DNA from: Oleomonas cavernae
Lineage (GTDB): Bacteria > Pseudomonadota > Alphaproteobacteria > Zavarziniales > Zavarziniaceae
Reading direction: 5' to 3'
NCBI RefSeq assembly: GCF_003590945.1
Contig: NZ_QYUK01000011.1
Coordinates: forward strand, 772,001-836,000
Length of the DNA stretch: 64,000 nucleotides
Below the pieces are notes generated by a model. That model searched no databases and was not told the origin of the DNA. It worked only from the letters and a program-made list of their open reading frames with translations. Below are positions 25,736 to 35,241 of this stretch, in pieces; the first letter of the stretch is position 1, and every line of letters begins with the position of its first letter. The position numbers and the translations under genes are program-made.

Positions 25736-28700
25736 CGTTGCGGGACATTAGCAGAAACTGCCTCGTCCGCATCCGCTTCCGCCCCGGCCTTGTGGCTGCG
25801 GCCGATCAGGAGATAGGCGATCGGCACCACGAACAGGGTCAGCACCGTGCCGAAGCTCAAGCCCCCGACGATGACCCAGCCGATATCCTGCCGGCTTTCG
25901 GCACCCGGGCCGGTGGCGAAGGCCAGCGGCACGGCGCCCAGCACCATGGCGCCGGTGGTCATCAGGATCGGGCGCAGGCGCAGGCGCGCCGCCTCGATCA
26001 CCGCCTCGATCTTGGAACGCCCGGCTTCCTGGAGCTGGTTGGCGAATTCGACGATCAGGATGCCGTGCTTGGAGATCAGGCCGATCAGCGTGATCAGGCC
26101 GATCTGGCTGTAGACGTTCAGCGTGCCGCCCGACAGCAGCAGGGCGGTCAGCGCACCGGCGATCGACAGGGGAACCGACAGCAGGATGACCAGCGGCGCG
26201 GCAAAGCTCTCGAACTGGGCCGAGAGCACCAGGAAGATGAAGGCAATGGCCAGCAGGAAGGTGACATAGAGCGTGCCCGAGGCATCACGGAACTCGCGGC
26301 TCTGGCCTGAGTAATCGTAGCGATAGCCCTGGGGCAGCACCTCCTGCGCGGCGGCCTCGACGAAGGCCAGGGCCTCGCCCAGGCCATAGCCCGCGGCGAG
26401 ATTGGCCGAGATGGTGGCCGAGCGCGACTTGTTGAAGCGCAGCAATTCCTTGGGGCCGACCTGCTCGTCGATGGTGGCGAGGTTCGACAGTTGCACCATC
26501 TCGCCCGAGGCGGCCCGGACATAGAGCGAGGTCAGGTCCGACGGCTGGCGGCTGTCGGCGTCCGTCACCTCGACGATCACGTCATATTGTTTGTCGTTGC
26601 GCTCGAAGCGGGTGACCTGGCGGCCGCCGAAGAAGGTCTCCAGCGTGCGGCCGATCACGCCGACGTCTATCCCTAAGCTGGCGGCCTTGTCGCGGTCGAT
26701 GACGACGTCGATCTGCGGCTTGTTCAGGGTCAGGTCGGATTCGATGTTCACCAGGCCCGGGTTGGTTTCGATCTTCTGGATCAGCCGCTGGGCCACCTCG
26801 TCGAGTTCGCCGAAGCTGCCGCTGGTCTGGATGACGAACTGCACCGGCTTGTCGCGGGCATTCTGGCCCAGCGACGGCGGGTTGCTGGGAAACTGGGTAA
26901 CGCCTGGCACCCGCGACAGGATCGGCGCCATGCTGGCGGCGACCTGCTGCTGGGTGCGCTCGCGCTCCTCCCACAGTTTCAGGCGCACGATGGCGGTCAG
27001 CGAGGTCACGTCGGGATTGCCGACGATGAACAGGACCGATTCCACCTCCGGGATATTCGCCACCATCTTCTCGACCACGCTGCCGTAGAGCGAGGTAAAG
27101 TCGAGGGTGGAGCCCTCGGGGGCGGTCCCGCGGACATAGATCGTGCCGCGGTCCTCCAGCGGGGCTAGTTCCGATTTCAGGCTGGTGAACAGGAACCAGT
27201 TGGCCGTGGCCACCAGCAGCCCGGCGGCGACCACGACCGGCCAGCGCCGCAGGGCGAAGGTCAGCGCCCGGCCATAGCCGCGGTCGAGACCGTCCAGCCA
27301 GCGCTCGATCGTGCGGTACAGCAGGCCGTGCCGGGGCGAATGCTTGAGCAGGCGCGAGCACATCATCGGCGTCAGGGTCAGGGCGATGAAGCCCGAGATC
27401 AGCACGGCGCCGGCCAGGGTGAGGGCGAATTCGGCGAACAGCCGGCCCACCCGGCCTTCCGCGAAGGCGACGGGGGCATAGACCGCGACCAGGGTCAGGG
27501 TCATGGCGACCACGGCGAAGCCGATCTCGCGCGCGCCCTGGATCGCCGCCCGCATCGGCTTCATGCCGTCCTCGACGTGGCGGAAGATGTTTTCCAGCAC
27601 CACGATGGCATCGTCGACCACCAGGCCGATCGCCAGCACGAAGGCCAGCAGGGTCATGGTGTTCAAGGTGAAGCCGAAGGCGTACATGATCATGCACGCC
27701 CCGATCAGCGACACCGGGATGGTCACGATCGGGATCAGGGTGGCCGGCGCGCTGCGCAGGAAGAAGAAGATCACCACGACGACCAGCAGCACCGCCTCGG
27801 CGATGGTGTGGTAGACCGCCTCGATCGAGCGGTCGATGAACACGGAACTGTCGTAGCCCAGTTCGAGCTGGAAGCCGGGCGGCAGGGCGGCCTGGATTTC
27901 AGGCAGGCGGGCGCGCAGTTCCCGCGAAATGTCCAGGGGGTTGGCGGTCGCCTGTTTGGTGATCGCCACGGTCACCGATGGCCGGCCGTTGAAGCGGGCG
28001 ATCGTCCGTTCGTCGTTGGCACCCAGCTCGACCCGGGCGACATCGCCCAGACGGACCAGGTAGGTGCCATCCTGGCGCAGGATGATCTTGGTGAATTCCG
28101 CGGGTTCCCGCAGGTCGGTGCGGGATTCGACGGTGAATTCCCGCGACGACGATTCGATGCGCCCGGCCGGCAGGGTCACGTTCTGGGCCGAGAGGGCGTT
28201 CTCGATGTCCTGGGTGGTGATGCCATAGGCCGCCATGCGGGCGCGGTCCAGCCAGATGCGCATGGCATATTCGCGGGCACCCCGCAGGTCGACCGAGGAG
28301 ATGCCGGGAATGGTCTGCAGGCGGTCGACGATATAGGTGTCGGCGATCTCGGTGACTTCCAGCGGGTTCATGTTCTCGGCATTGGCCGACAGGAAGATGA
28401 TCGGTTGGGCGTCGTCCTCGACCTTGGCGATGATCGGCTCGTCGACCTCGTTGGGCAGGCGCCCCCGCACGCGCGAGACGCGGTCGCGCACGTCACTGGC
28501 GGCGACGTCGGGCGAAACGCTCAACAGGAAGCGGATGCTGATGGCGCTGCGGCCGTCGCGGCTGGTCGAGGTGATGGTATCGATGCCGTCGAGGCCCGAA
28601 ATCGAATCCTCCAGCACCTGGGTGATCTGGCTTTCGATCACCGCGGCGCTGGCGCCGGTGTAATCGGTGCGGACGCTGACCACGGGCACGTCGATATTGG

Positions 28701-28812
28701 GATATTCCCGCACCGACAGGCGCTGATAGGCGACGATGCCGACCAGCAGGATGATCAGGGCCAGAACGGTCGCGAAGACCGGGCGGCGGATGCACAGCTC
28801 GGACAGACCCAT
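25732..28812 (-). CDS. efflux RND transporter permease (HAE1 family)
   Basis: A 1026-residue inner-membrane pump with 12 predicted helices and two large periplasmic loops. Hallmarks: 'MGLSELCIRRPVFATVLAL' start, 'PNIDVPVVSVRTDYTGASA', 'FVLAIGLVVDDAIVVLENIFRH' with the proton-relay Asp pair, and 'FIFLVLSAQFESFAAPLVILL'. It should work with the adaptor encoded 36 bp upstream and an outer-membrane factor not seen here. Drug, dye or solvent export is typical, but specificity cannot be read. No regulator gene is adjacent. Confidence 0.95.
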   Translation of the reverse strand: MGLSELCIRRPVFATVLALIILLVGIVAYQRLSVREYPNIDVPVVSVRTDYTGASAAVIESQITQVLEDSISGLDGIDTITSTSRDGRSAISIRFLLSVSPDVAASDVRDRVSRVRGRLPNEVDEPIIAKVEDDAQPIIFLSANAENMNPLEVTEIADTYIVDRLQTIPGISSVDLRGAREYAMRIWLDRARMAAYGITTQDIENALSAQNVTLPAGRIESSSREFTVESRTDLREPAEFTKIILRQDGTYLVRLGDVARVELGANDERTIARFNGRPSVTVAITKQATANPLDISRELRARLPEIQAALPPGFQLELGYDSSVFIDRSIEAVYHTIAEAVLLVVVVIFFFLRSAPATLIPIVTIPVSLIGACMIMYAFGFTLNTMTLLAFVLAIGLVVDDAIVVLENIFRHVEDGMKPMRAAIQGAREIGFAVVAMTLTLVAVYAPVAFAEGRVGRLFAEFALTLAGAVLISGFIALTLTPMMCSRLLKHSPRHGLLYRTIERWLDGLDRGYGRALTFALRRWPVVVAAGLLVATANWFLFTSLKSELAPLEDRGTIYVRGTAPEGSTLDFTSLYGSVVEKMVANIPEVESVLFIVGNPDVTSLTAIVRLKLWEERERTQQQVAASMAPILSRVPGVTQFPSNPPSLGQNARDKPVQFVIQTSGSFGELDEVAQRLIQKIETNPGLVNIESDLTLNKPQIDVVIDRDKAASLGIDVGVIGRTLETFFGGRQVTRFERNDKQYDVIVEVTDADSRQPSDLTSLYVRAASGEMVQLSNLATIDEQVGPKELLRFNKSRSATISANLAAGYGLGEALAFVEAAAQEVLPQGYRYDYSGQSREFRDASGTLYVTFLLAIAFIFLVLSAQFESFAAPLVILLSVPLSIAGALTALLLSGGTLNVYSQIGLITLIGLISKHGILIVEFANQLQEAGRSKIEAVIEAARLRLRPILMTTGAMVLGAVPLAFATGPGAESRQDIGWVIVGGLSFGTVLTLFVVPIAYLLIGRSHKAGAEADADEAVSANVPQR

Positions 28813-28848
28813 GGGTGCGTGTTCCTTGTCCGTTACAGGCTGAGGCGA

Positions 28849-29922
28849 TCAGCTTTCCGAGGCGACGGGGGTGCCGTCCGGTCCCACGATCAGGATCCTG
28901 GCCTTGTCGCGCAGGCGCTGCTGGCCGGCGGTGACGATGGTGTCGCCGGCGGCGATGCCGCTCAGCACCTCGACCTCGCCCACCAGCCGCTCGCCCAGCG
29001 TCACCTCGACCATGCTGACGCTGTCGCCGGTCACCTTGAAGACGAAGAGGGCGCCGTTGCGCGGCACGATCGCCTGTTCGGGCACGATGATCGCACCGCC
29101 CCGGATCTCGGTCGTCAGCTTCACCCGGGCGAACAGGCCGGGCTTCAGCACGCCGTCGGGATTGGGCACCGTGGCCCGCAGCGCGACCGACCGGCCGCGC
29201 TCGTCGACCAGCGGGTTGATGGCATAGACCTGGCCGGTAAAGCTGCGCCCGGGCAGCGCGTCGACCGCGAGGGTGACCGGCTGCCCGACGCCGAGGCGCG
29301 ACAGCATCATCTCCGGGACCGAGAAATCCAGTTTCAGCGGGTCGATGGCTTCCAGGTTGACCAGGGTCTCGCCCGGCTGAACCACGTCGCCGACACTGAC
29401 CTGCCGCAGCCCCAGGATGCCGGCGAAGGGGGCCACGATATGGGTCTTGGCCAGTTGGGCCTCGGCCAGGGCGACGGCGGCCTGGGTCGACGACAGCCTG
29501 GCCATCGCCTCGTCCTGGGCGCGGGCCGTGCCGGCGCGCTGGTTGAACAGGGTCCGGGCCCGTTCGGCATCGGCCTGGGCCAGTTTCAGGTCGGACCGGG
29601 CCACCGCCAGTTCGGCTTCATAGGTCGAGGCATCGAGGTCGATCAGCGGGGCGCCGGCCGCGACCGGCTGGCCTTCGTTGAACAGGATCCTGGTCACCCG
29701 GCCGGCAATCTCGGGCCGCAGCACCACCGACTCGTTCGAGCGCAGGGTGCCCACGGCCTCCAGCTGGTCGGTCAGGTCCTTGGGCACCACCTTGACGACC
29801 TCGACCGGTATGCCCTTGGCCGGTGCGTTCTGCGCGCTGGCCGGTGTCAGGTCCAGGCCGCCGATCAGCAACGCGGCCAGGAGGGCGGCAACGATGGCCG
29901 GGCTTTTCGCGGTCAGGGTCAT
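28849..29922 (-). CDS. efflux RND transporter periplasmic adaptor subunit
   Basis: A 357-residue membrane-fusion protein: N-terminal signal (about 1-30, 'LTPASAQNA'), a lipoyl half-motif ('VGTLRSNESVVLRPEIAGRV'), a coiled-coil hairpin (about 95-165), the second lipoyl half ('THIVAPFAGILGLRQVSVGDVV'), then beta-barrel and membrane-proximal domains. It bridges the RND pump encoded next to an outer-membrane channel. It is first in the adaptor-pump-rlmI-DUF1194 operon. Confidence 0.93.
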   Translation of the reverse strand: MTLTAKSPAIVAALLAALLIGGLDLTPASAQNAPAKGIPVEVVKVVPKDLTDQLEAVGTLRSNESVVLRPEIAGRVTRILFNEGQPVAAGAPLIDLDASTYEAELAVARSDLKLAQADAERARTLFNQRAGTARAQDEAMARLSSTQAAVALAEAQLAKTHIVAPFAGILGLRQVSVGDVVQPGETLVNLEAIDPLKLDFSVPEMMLSRLGVGQPVTLAVDALPGRSFTGQVYAINPLVDERGRSVALRATVPNPDGVLKPGLFARVKLTTEIRGGAIIVPEQAIVPRNGALFVFKVTGDSVSMVEVTLGERLVGEVEVLSGIAAGDTIVTAGQQRLRDKARILIVGPDGTPVASES

Positions 29923-30020
29923 GACAAACCGTCATTGGATACGCAGAAGACTGTGGTGGCGGCCGTGAAAAGCGTCAAGGCGCCTGGGTGAAGACGCCAC
30001 AGCCCCACCTGAAACGGAAC

Positions 30021-30059
30021 GGGGCCGGACGCTCCTGCGCCCGGCCCCGAAATTTTTTT
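30021..30059. terminator. hairpin after ompH-like gene
   Basis: Stem GGGGCCGG / CCGGCCCC (30021-30028 / 30041-30048) with a 12-nt loop and a seven-T run on the plus strand (30053-30059). It sits 13 nt after the minus-strand OmpH stop. The T-run is on the wrong side for that gene, so it may act mainly on plus-strand transcription. Confidence 0.4.
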
Positions 30060-30071
30060 CAGCCGTGGGTC

Positions 30072-30710
30072 TTACTTGGCGGGCTTGCCCGGCGGCGGCG
30101 GCAACGCCGCGCCACCGCCCGACCCGCCGCCGACCGGCGTTGCCGGGGCGTTGAAGTTCACCGCGACCGAGGGCAGCTTGGCGTCGAGCCGCTGCAGCAC
30201 GGTATCGGTCACGTTCAGGTTGTTCGAGGTGACCAGGACCTGGGCGCTGTCGAGGACGATGCTGGCGCCCACTTCCTTGGCGACTTCCGAGACGATGTCC
30301 TTGAACACCGGCGTCAGTTTCTTCATGGCGTCTTCCTGGGCGAAAGACATCTGCTGGCGCCGCCGCTCCACCTGCTGGCGCAGGGCGTCGACCTTGCCCT
30401 GGAATTCCTGCTGCTTGGCGCGGAAGGCGTCGGTATTGGCGGCCTGCTTCTTCAGCGCCTCTTCTTCCTGGCGCAGCTTGTCGGTCTGCGCCTTGATCTC
30501 GGCGCCATAGGCCTTTTCCTGGCGCTCGAGCTGGGCACGGATGCTCTTGGCGGCGGCACTGTCGCGCATGATGCGGGGAACATCGACGAAGGCGATGGTG
30601 GCAGGCCCCGCTTCCTCGGCCTGGACGGGGTGGGGGGCAGCGGCGACACCGGCGCCGATCGCCAGGCCAAGGCCGGTCACAAGAGCCAGGCGCTTAAGTG
30701 CAGTAAACAT
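30072..30710 (-). CDS. OmpH/Skp family periplasmic chaperone
   Basis: A 212-residue protein with signal peptide (about 1-31, 'PHPVQAEEA'), then 'IAFVDVPRIMRDSAAAKSI' and a long charged helical region (about 50-140), the tentacle helices of Skp, closing with 'ASIVLDSAQVLVTSNNLNVTD...LQRLDAKLPSV'. A Pro/Gly tail is extra. Skp-type chaperones hold unfolded outer-membrane proteins. It is not in the usual bamA-lpxD context here, so this may be an additional copy. Confidence 0.88.
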   Translation of the reverse strand: MFTALKRLALVTGLGLAIGAGVAAAPHPVQAEEAGPATIAFVDVPRIMRDSAAAKSIRAQLERQEKAYGAEIKAQTDKLRQEEEALKKQAANTDAFRAKQQEFQGKVDALRQQVERRRQQMSFAQEDAMKKLTPVFKDIVSEVAKEVGASIVLDSAQVLVTSNNLNVTDTVLQRLDAKLPSVAVNFNAPATPVGGGSGGGAALPPPPGKPAK

Positions 30711-31380
30711 CGTTTCTCCAGACCTCCGATGCCGGCGTGGGCGACGGCAGGGAATTCAAACAGCGCCTAGCGCGTTTCTGCCCGTTCGTAGCACCAAACG
30801 CGCGCGGGGGGACATTCATCATGATGTGGCCGGCCCGGCGCGCCTTGAGATTCAGGTCGCGCATGATCGCGGGCCTGGTCGGCGTGGTCGGGCCATAGGT
30901 GAACTGGATGAAGCGGCCGCCCGGGGCGATCAGCATGAAGGCGGCCTTCAGGATGCGGTGCTGGACCGAGGCCGGCATGCCCAGCAGGGGCAGGCCGGAG
31001 ATCACACAGGCCGCCTGGTGGACGCCGCGCGCCGCCATCAGCGGGACCAGCTCGCCGGCATCGCCCTCGACCACGTGCAGCCGGGGAAAGCGATGGCGCA
31101 GCGTGGCGGCCAGCTCATGGTCGAATTCGACGGAATAGAGCCGGTCATAGCCGACGCCGCGGTCGAGAATCGCGCGGGTGATGGATCCGGTGCCGCCGCC
31201 CAGTTCGATGACCGCGCCGGGCAGGGAAAGGTCGGCCTGCGCCGCCATTTCCCGGGCCAATCCCTTGCTGGAGGCGGCAATGGCGCCGATCTTGAAGGGC
31301 GAACGCAACCATTTCAGCAGGAACGAGGGCGCGCGCCCACGAGAATGTCCAGCGTTCAACAGATTTCCAGAATCGTCCAC
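30694..31380 (-). CDS. PmtA-like phospholipid N-methyltransferase (class I SAM), 3' frame disturbed
   Basis: A Rossmann methyltransferase with 'SFLLKWLRSPFKIGAIAASS' near the N-terminus, SAM motif 'VIELGGGTGSIT' and 'FIQFTYGPTTPTRPA', matching the PmtA phosphatidylethanolamine N-methyltransferase group. The start is unsure: GTG 31380 gives a normal N-terminus, and the open frame reaches GTG 31521. At a G6 run (30806-30811) one extra G would turn the tail into 'NVPPARVWCYERAETR' with a stop at 30767, 204 residues, clear of ompH. As written it ends at 30694, overlapping the ompH start by 17 nt. Confidence 0.75.
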   Translation of the reverse strand: MDDSGNLLNAGHSRGRAPSFLLKWLRSPFKIGAIAASSKGLAREMAAQADLSLPGAVIELGGGTGSITRAILDRGVGYDRLYSVEFDHELAATLRHRFPRLHVVEGDAGELVPLMAARGVHQAACVISGLPLLGMPASVQHRILKAAFMLIAPGGRFIQFTYGPTTPTRPAIMRDLNLKARRAGHIMMNVPPRAFGATNGQKRARRCLNSLPSPTPASEVWRNDVYCT

Positions 31381-31520
31381 GTGGCCCGCCCAAAACCGGT
31401 TGTGCGAAGCATTCCGCTCGCTTTGGCGCGGCACACTATCATGACAAATGGGGAAAGAAAGTGGCGGGATGGTCGAATGTGACGGCAATCCCAACCGAAG
31501 GCGGATTTTCTTTTGCGTCA

Positions 31521-31552
31521 CCTCCGTCGCGGCGATCGCGCCGCGACGGAGG
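31521..31552. terminator. strong hairpin after choline-binding protein gene
   Basis: A perfect 14-bp inverted repeat CCTCCGTCGCGGCG / CGCCGCGACGGAGG with an ATCG loop, 8 nt after the stop of the choline-binding protein gene. There is no U-run on the minus strand. It argues against a start for the next gene as early as 31521. Confidence 0.65.
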
Positions 31553-31560
31553 CCGGCGGA

Positions 31561-32502
31561 TCACAGGCCCAGGCTGGCTTTCACCGCGGCGCGCCCGTCG
31601 CCGCCGTCCTTGGTGGTGACCCCGGCAAGCCAGGCGTCGACCAGGCCCGGATGCGCCTTCAAGGCGGCCAGGGCCGCCTTCCTGGCGTCTTCGCCATGGT
31701 CGAGAATGGCGGCCATGATCTGATTCTCGATGTCGACGCTGAAGGTGAGCTGGCCCAGCAGCCGGGCCAGGTTGGGGCAATCGGCCGCGAAGCCCTTGCG
31801 GGCGACGGTGTAGACCGTGGCGGCCCCGAAGTTCGCCCCGAAATAGGCGTCGCCGCCGGCGAGATAGGTCAGGGCGAACTTGGTGTTCATCGGGTGGGGT
31901 TCCCAGGCCAGGAAGACGATCGCCTTCTTGGCGCGCTGCGCCCGTTCGACCTGGGACAGCATGGCCTGCTCGCTCGATTCGACCAGGCTCCATCCGGTCA
32001 GGCCGAAGTCCTTGGCGTCGAGCATCTTCTGGATGTTCTGGTTGGCCGGCGCGCCGGGCTCGATGCCGTAGATCTTGTGATCGAAGGCATCGGCATGGGC
32101 CGCCAGGTCGGCAAAGGATTTGATCCCCATCTTGGCGACATAGTCGGGCACCGCCAGGGTGAAGCGGATGCCGTCCAGGTTGGCGCGGATCACTTCCAGG
32201 TCGCCCGACGCCACCAGGGGCTCGATGAAGCGCTTCTGCGCCGGCATCCAGTTGCCCAGGAAGGCATCGAGCTGGCTGTTCTTGATCGCCTCGTAGGTGA
32301 CGGGCACCGCCAGCGGCTCGACCTTCTGGGCATAGCCGAGCGGTTCGAGCACCACGCCCAGCAGGGCATTGGTCGAGGTGATGTCGGTCCAGCCGGGATC
32401 GGACATGCGCAGGCTGGCGCAGGCCGCCTTTTCCGCGGCGAAAGCCGGCGCTGCCGCACAAATCATGGCCCCGGCAAGGAGCAGAGCACGTCCGAGATTC
32501 AT
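31561..32502 (-). CDS. choX: choline ABC transporter substrate-binding protein, ChoX-like
   Basis: A 313-residue periplasmic protein with signal peptide (about 1-22, 'AAAPAFAAEK'). The body is of the OpuAC/ChoX type: 'MSDPGWTDITSTNALLGVVLEPLGY', 'VPVTYEAIKNSQLDAFLGNWMP' and 'VFLAWEPHPMNTKFALTYL', which carry the aromatic box for quaternary amines. It lies 28 bp downstream of the choline sulfatase gene in the same direction, so choline is the likely ligand. The permease and ATPase (choW, choV) are absent from the window. The ATG at 32502 was chosen for the signal peptide. Confidence 0.88.
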   Translation of the reverse strand: MNLGRALLLAGAMICAAAPAFAAEKAACASLRMSDPGWTDITSTNALLGVVLEPLGYAQKVEPLAVPVTYEAIKNSQLDAFLGNWMPAQKRFIEPLVASGDLEVIRANLDGIRFTLAVPDYVAKMGIKSFADLAAHADAFDHKIYGIEPGAPANQNIQKMLDAKDFGLTGWSLVESSEQAMLSQVERAQRAKKAIVFLAWEPHPMNTKFALTYLAGGDAYFGANFGAATVYTVARKGFAADCPNLARLLGQLTFSVDIENQIMAAILDHGEDARKAALAALKAHPGLVDAWLAGVTTKDGGDGRAAVKASLGL

Positions 32503-32530
32503 GTTGAAACCCCTCAGGTTGCGATCGAAG

Positions 32531-34039
32531 TCAGGCCCGGACGCGCGGAAAGCGGGCGCGCGCTTCCAGGTCGTCGAGATCCATGTGATTGCGGATGTAC
32601 TGGCGGCTGGCGTCGCGCGGCGGGTTGAAATCCCAGGGCGCCGCGGTGCCGATGCCCAAGGCGTCGACCACCATGTGGCGCCGCCGCTGGCTGTCGCGCA
32701 CGGCCTGGTCCAGCCCGGGCAGATCCCAGCGCTGCGCCACTTCACGGCGCAGTTCCGCGACCAGCGTCGTCCGGCCGGGGTCGGCGGCCAGATTGTGGCG
32801 TTCGTCCAGATCGGTCGCCAGATCGTAGAGCTGGTCGGGGTCGGCCAGGCTGTGGACGAATTTCAAGGTTCCACGCCGGATCATCACGATCGGCGCCACG
32901 GCGCCTTCCGCCAGATAGTCGCCCAGGACTTCGTCGTGGCCGCCGGTGCCGCCCAGATGCGGCAGCAGGCTGCGCCCGTCGATGGGCGAGACGGGGGCGA
33001 GGCCTTTGCCGTCGGTGGCGATATCGGTCAGCGTCGGCAGGATATCGACCAGCGACACGGCCTCGCCGACCCGCCTTGGCTGGAATCTGCCTGGCGCATG
33101 AACCACCAGGGGCACCCGTGCGCCGCCCTCGAAATAGTTCATTTTGTACCAAAGGCCGCGCTCGCCCAGCATTTCGCCGTGGTCCGAGGTCACCAGGATC
33201 ACGGTGTCGTCGGCGAGGCCGGTCGCGGCCAGGGCCGCCCTGATCCGCCCGACATTGTCGTCGATATAGGCCACAGCACCTAAGTAGGCGCGGCGCGCCG
33301 CGCGGACATGGGCCGGCGTCACCTCGGCATTGCCCATGTCGCAGACCTGCCACAGGCGTTGCTCGTGCGGGGTCATGGCGGCGCGGTCGAGCGGCACCCG
33401 GGGCAGATCGATCTCGTCGTCGCAGTAGAGATCCCAATAACGGGCGGGCACCGCATAGGGGTCGTGGGGGTGGGTGAAGGAGGCGACCAGGCACAGCGGC
33501 CGCCCGTCCGACCCGCGCACATGGTCATAGATCGCCCGTTCGGCGGCGAAGATCACCTCGTCGTCGAAATCCATCTGGTTGGTGCGCACGCACAGCCCGG
33601 CATCGGTGACCGAACTCATGTTGTGATACCAGCTCGGCCGCTGATGAGGCTGGTCCCAGTCCGGCGTCCAGCCGAAATCGGCCGGGTAGATGTCGGTGGT
33701 CAGGCGTTCCTCGAAACCGTGGAGCTGGTCGGGCCCGCAGAAATGCATCTTGCCGGCCAGTTGCGTGCGATAGCCCGCCCGCCGCAGGTAATGGGCAAAG
33801 GTCGGGATGTCCGAGCGGAACTCGGCCGCGTTGTCGTAGACGCCGGTGCGCGACGATAATTGCCCGGTCATGAAGACGGCGCGGGCGGGCGAGCACAGCG
33901 GGCTGTTGCTATAGGCCGCCTCGAACACCACGCCGTCCCGCGCCAGCGCCTCCAGGTTGGGCGCACGGGTCGCGCGATGGCCGTGGAAGGGCAGGGCGGC
34001 CGGCGTCATCTGGTCGGCCATGACCACAACGATGTTCAT
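32531..34039 (-). CDS. betC: choline-sulfatase
   Basis: A 502-residue type I sulfatase. 'LCSPARAVFMTGQ' is the CxPxR motif whose Cys becomes formylglycine, 'VVVMADQMTP' holds the N-terminal metal ligands, and 'LVTSDHGEMLGERGLWYKMNYFEG' plus the C-terminal 'PWDFNPPRDASRQYIRNHMDL' are specific to BetC. It hydrolyses choline-O-sulfate to choline and sulfate. The ATG at 34039 is used because homology starts there. It is next to a choline-binding protein gene and divergent from a LysR regulator, the standard choline-sulfate locus. Confidence 0.95.
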   Translation of the reverse strand: MNIVVVMADQMTPAALPFHGHRATRAPNLEALARDGVVFEAAYSNSPLCSPARAVFMTGQLSSRTGVYDNAAEFRSDIPTFAHYLRRAGYRTQLAGKMHFCGPDQLHGFEERLTTDIYPADFGWTPDWDQPHQRPSWYHNMSSVTDAGLCVRTNQMDFDDEVIFAAERAIYDHVRGSDGRPLCLVASFTHPHDPYAVPARYWDLYCDDEIDLPRVPLDRAAMTPHEQRLWQVCDMGNAEVTPAHVRAARRAYLGAVAYIDDNVGRIRAALAATGLADDTVILVTSDHGEMLGERGLWYKMNYFEGGARVPLVVHAPGRFQPRRVGEAVSLVDILPTLTDIATDGKGLAPVSPIDGRSLLPHLGGTGGHDEVLGDYLAEGAVAPIVMIRRGTLKFVHSLADPDQLYDLATDLDERHNLAADPGRTTLVAELRREVAQRWDLPGLDQAVRDSQRRRHMVVDALGIGTAAPWDFNPPRDASRQYIRNHMDLDDLEARARFPRVRA

Positions 34040-34148
34040 GCCACGCGTGCCCAAGCTATCTCTCCAGCGGCCTTCACCACAGCCAGCTTGAGAAGCGTCA
34101 GGGATCCGGTAAAGCTATCAAGTCGAGATGGATATATGAGTGGTACTC

Positions 34149-35084
34149 ATGGCAAGCAGCCTCCTGCACCAGCATTTGCACGAACTCTCGGTGTTCGACG
34201 CCGCGGCGCGCGCCGGCAGTTTCAGTGCGGCCGGGCGCGAACTGGGCATGACCCAGTCCGCCGTCAGCCATCACGTGGCCACGCTCGAGGCAGTTCTGGG
34301 CTTCCGGCTGTTCGCCAGGGTCTGGCGTGGCGTCGCCCTGACCGACTCGGGCGCCGTCCTGTTCGACGGCATGAAAAATGGCCTGGCGGCGATCGGCGCG
34401 GGGATCGAAGGGGCGCGCGCCGCCGCGCGCCAGCGCCAGTTCACGGTGGTCACCGATTTCGCCTTCGCCTCGTTCTGGCTGGTCTCGCGCCTGGCCGAGT
34501 TGCGGCGGATCAGCGGCGGCAGCGATGCCAGCATCGTCACCAGCCAGGCCAGTGCGGCGGTCGATCTCTCGATCGGCGATGTGGCGGTCACCTTCGGCGT
34601 CCAGGCACCCAAGGGCTGGGAGATCACCCGTCTCGTCGACGAGGAGGTGGTGCCGGTGGTCAGCCCGCAACTGGCCGCGCGCCAGGGGTTGTTTGCCGCC
34701 GATGGCGCGGCCCGGGTGCCGCTGCTGCACCTCGATACCCCGGGGCGCGATCGCTGGCTGTCCTGGCCCGACTATTTCAGCCTGGCGGGGCTGGCGCCCG
34801 CGCCCGCGGGGGCGGACTTGTCCTTCAACAACTATCCGCTGCTGATTCAGGCGGCGATCGCGGGCCAGGGGGTGGCGCTGGGCTGGCGGCCGCTGGTCGA
34901 CGACCTGATCGACCGCGGGCTGCTGGTGCCGACCTTGGGGACCGTGCGCAACCGCTCCCGCGGCTATGATCTCCTGGTGCCGCCGCGCGGCGGCGCCAAC
35001 CCGGTGATCCGCGATTTCAAGCGCTGGCTGCAGGCCGAGTTCGGCCAGTTGGCGCCCTTGGAAACCATGGTTATTATCGGCTGA
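34149..35084 (+). CDS. LysR family regulator of choline-sulfate utilisation
   Basis: A 311-residue LysR protein with an N-terminal winged helix-turn-helix (about 8-65, '[28 protein letters not shown]') and an effector-binding domain (about 90-300). It is divergent from betC with a 109-bp shared promoter region, the arrangement of the dedicated choline-sulfate regulators. The ATG at 34149 is preferred over the GTG at 34140. I could not single out a T-N11-A box. Confidence 0.88.
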   Translation: MASSLLHQHLHELSVFDAAARAGSFSAAGRELGMTQSAVSHHVATLEAVLGFRLFARVWRGVALTDSGAVLFDGMKNGLAAIGAGIEGARAAARQRQFTVVTDFAFASFWLVSRLAELRRISGGSDASIVTSQASAAVDLSIGDVAVTFGVQAPKGWEITRLVDEEVVPVVSPQLAARQGLFAADGAARVPLLHLDTPGRDRWLSWPDYFSLAGLAPAPAGADLSFNNYPLLIQAAIAGQGVALGWRPLVDDLIDRGLLVPTLGTVRNRSRGYDLLVPPRGGANPVIRDFKRWLQAEFGQLAPLETMVIIG

Positions 35085-35241
35085 TCGGCGCCACCGCACC
35101 GCTTCCCAAGGCGACTTGTGCGTGATATACAGCGCGCCTCCGGTGGGTAGAAACACCCCCCGAAACGAATTTTTATTTTTGATCGTAGGCCCCGGAAGGG
35201 GGCGCGATTCGGGCCTGGCGAGGCCTTGGAAGGTCAGACGA

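Noticed and set aside
27328-29991. Very long open frame (887 codons) antisense to the RND pump and adaptor genes
   Set aside because: Composition is low-complexity (Gly/Asp/His/Gln), it has no family motif, and it mirrors strongly conserved minus-strand genes. High GC creates such shadow frames.
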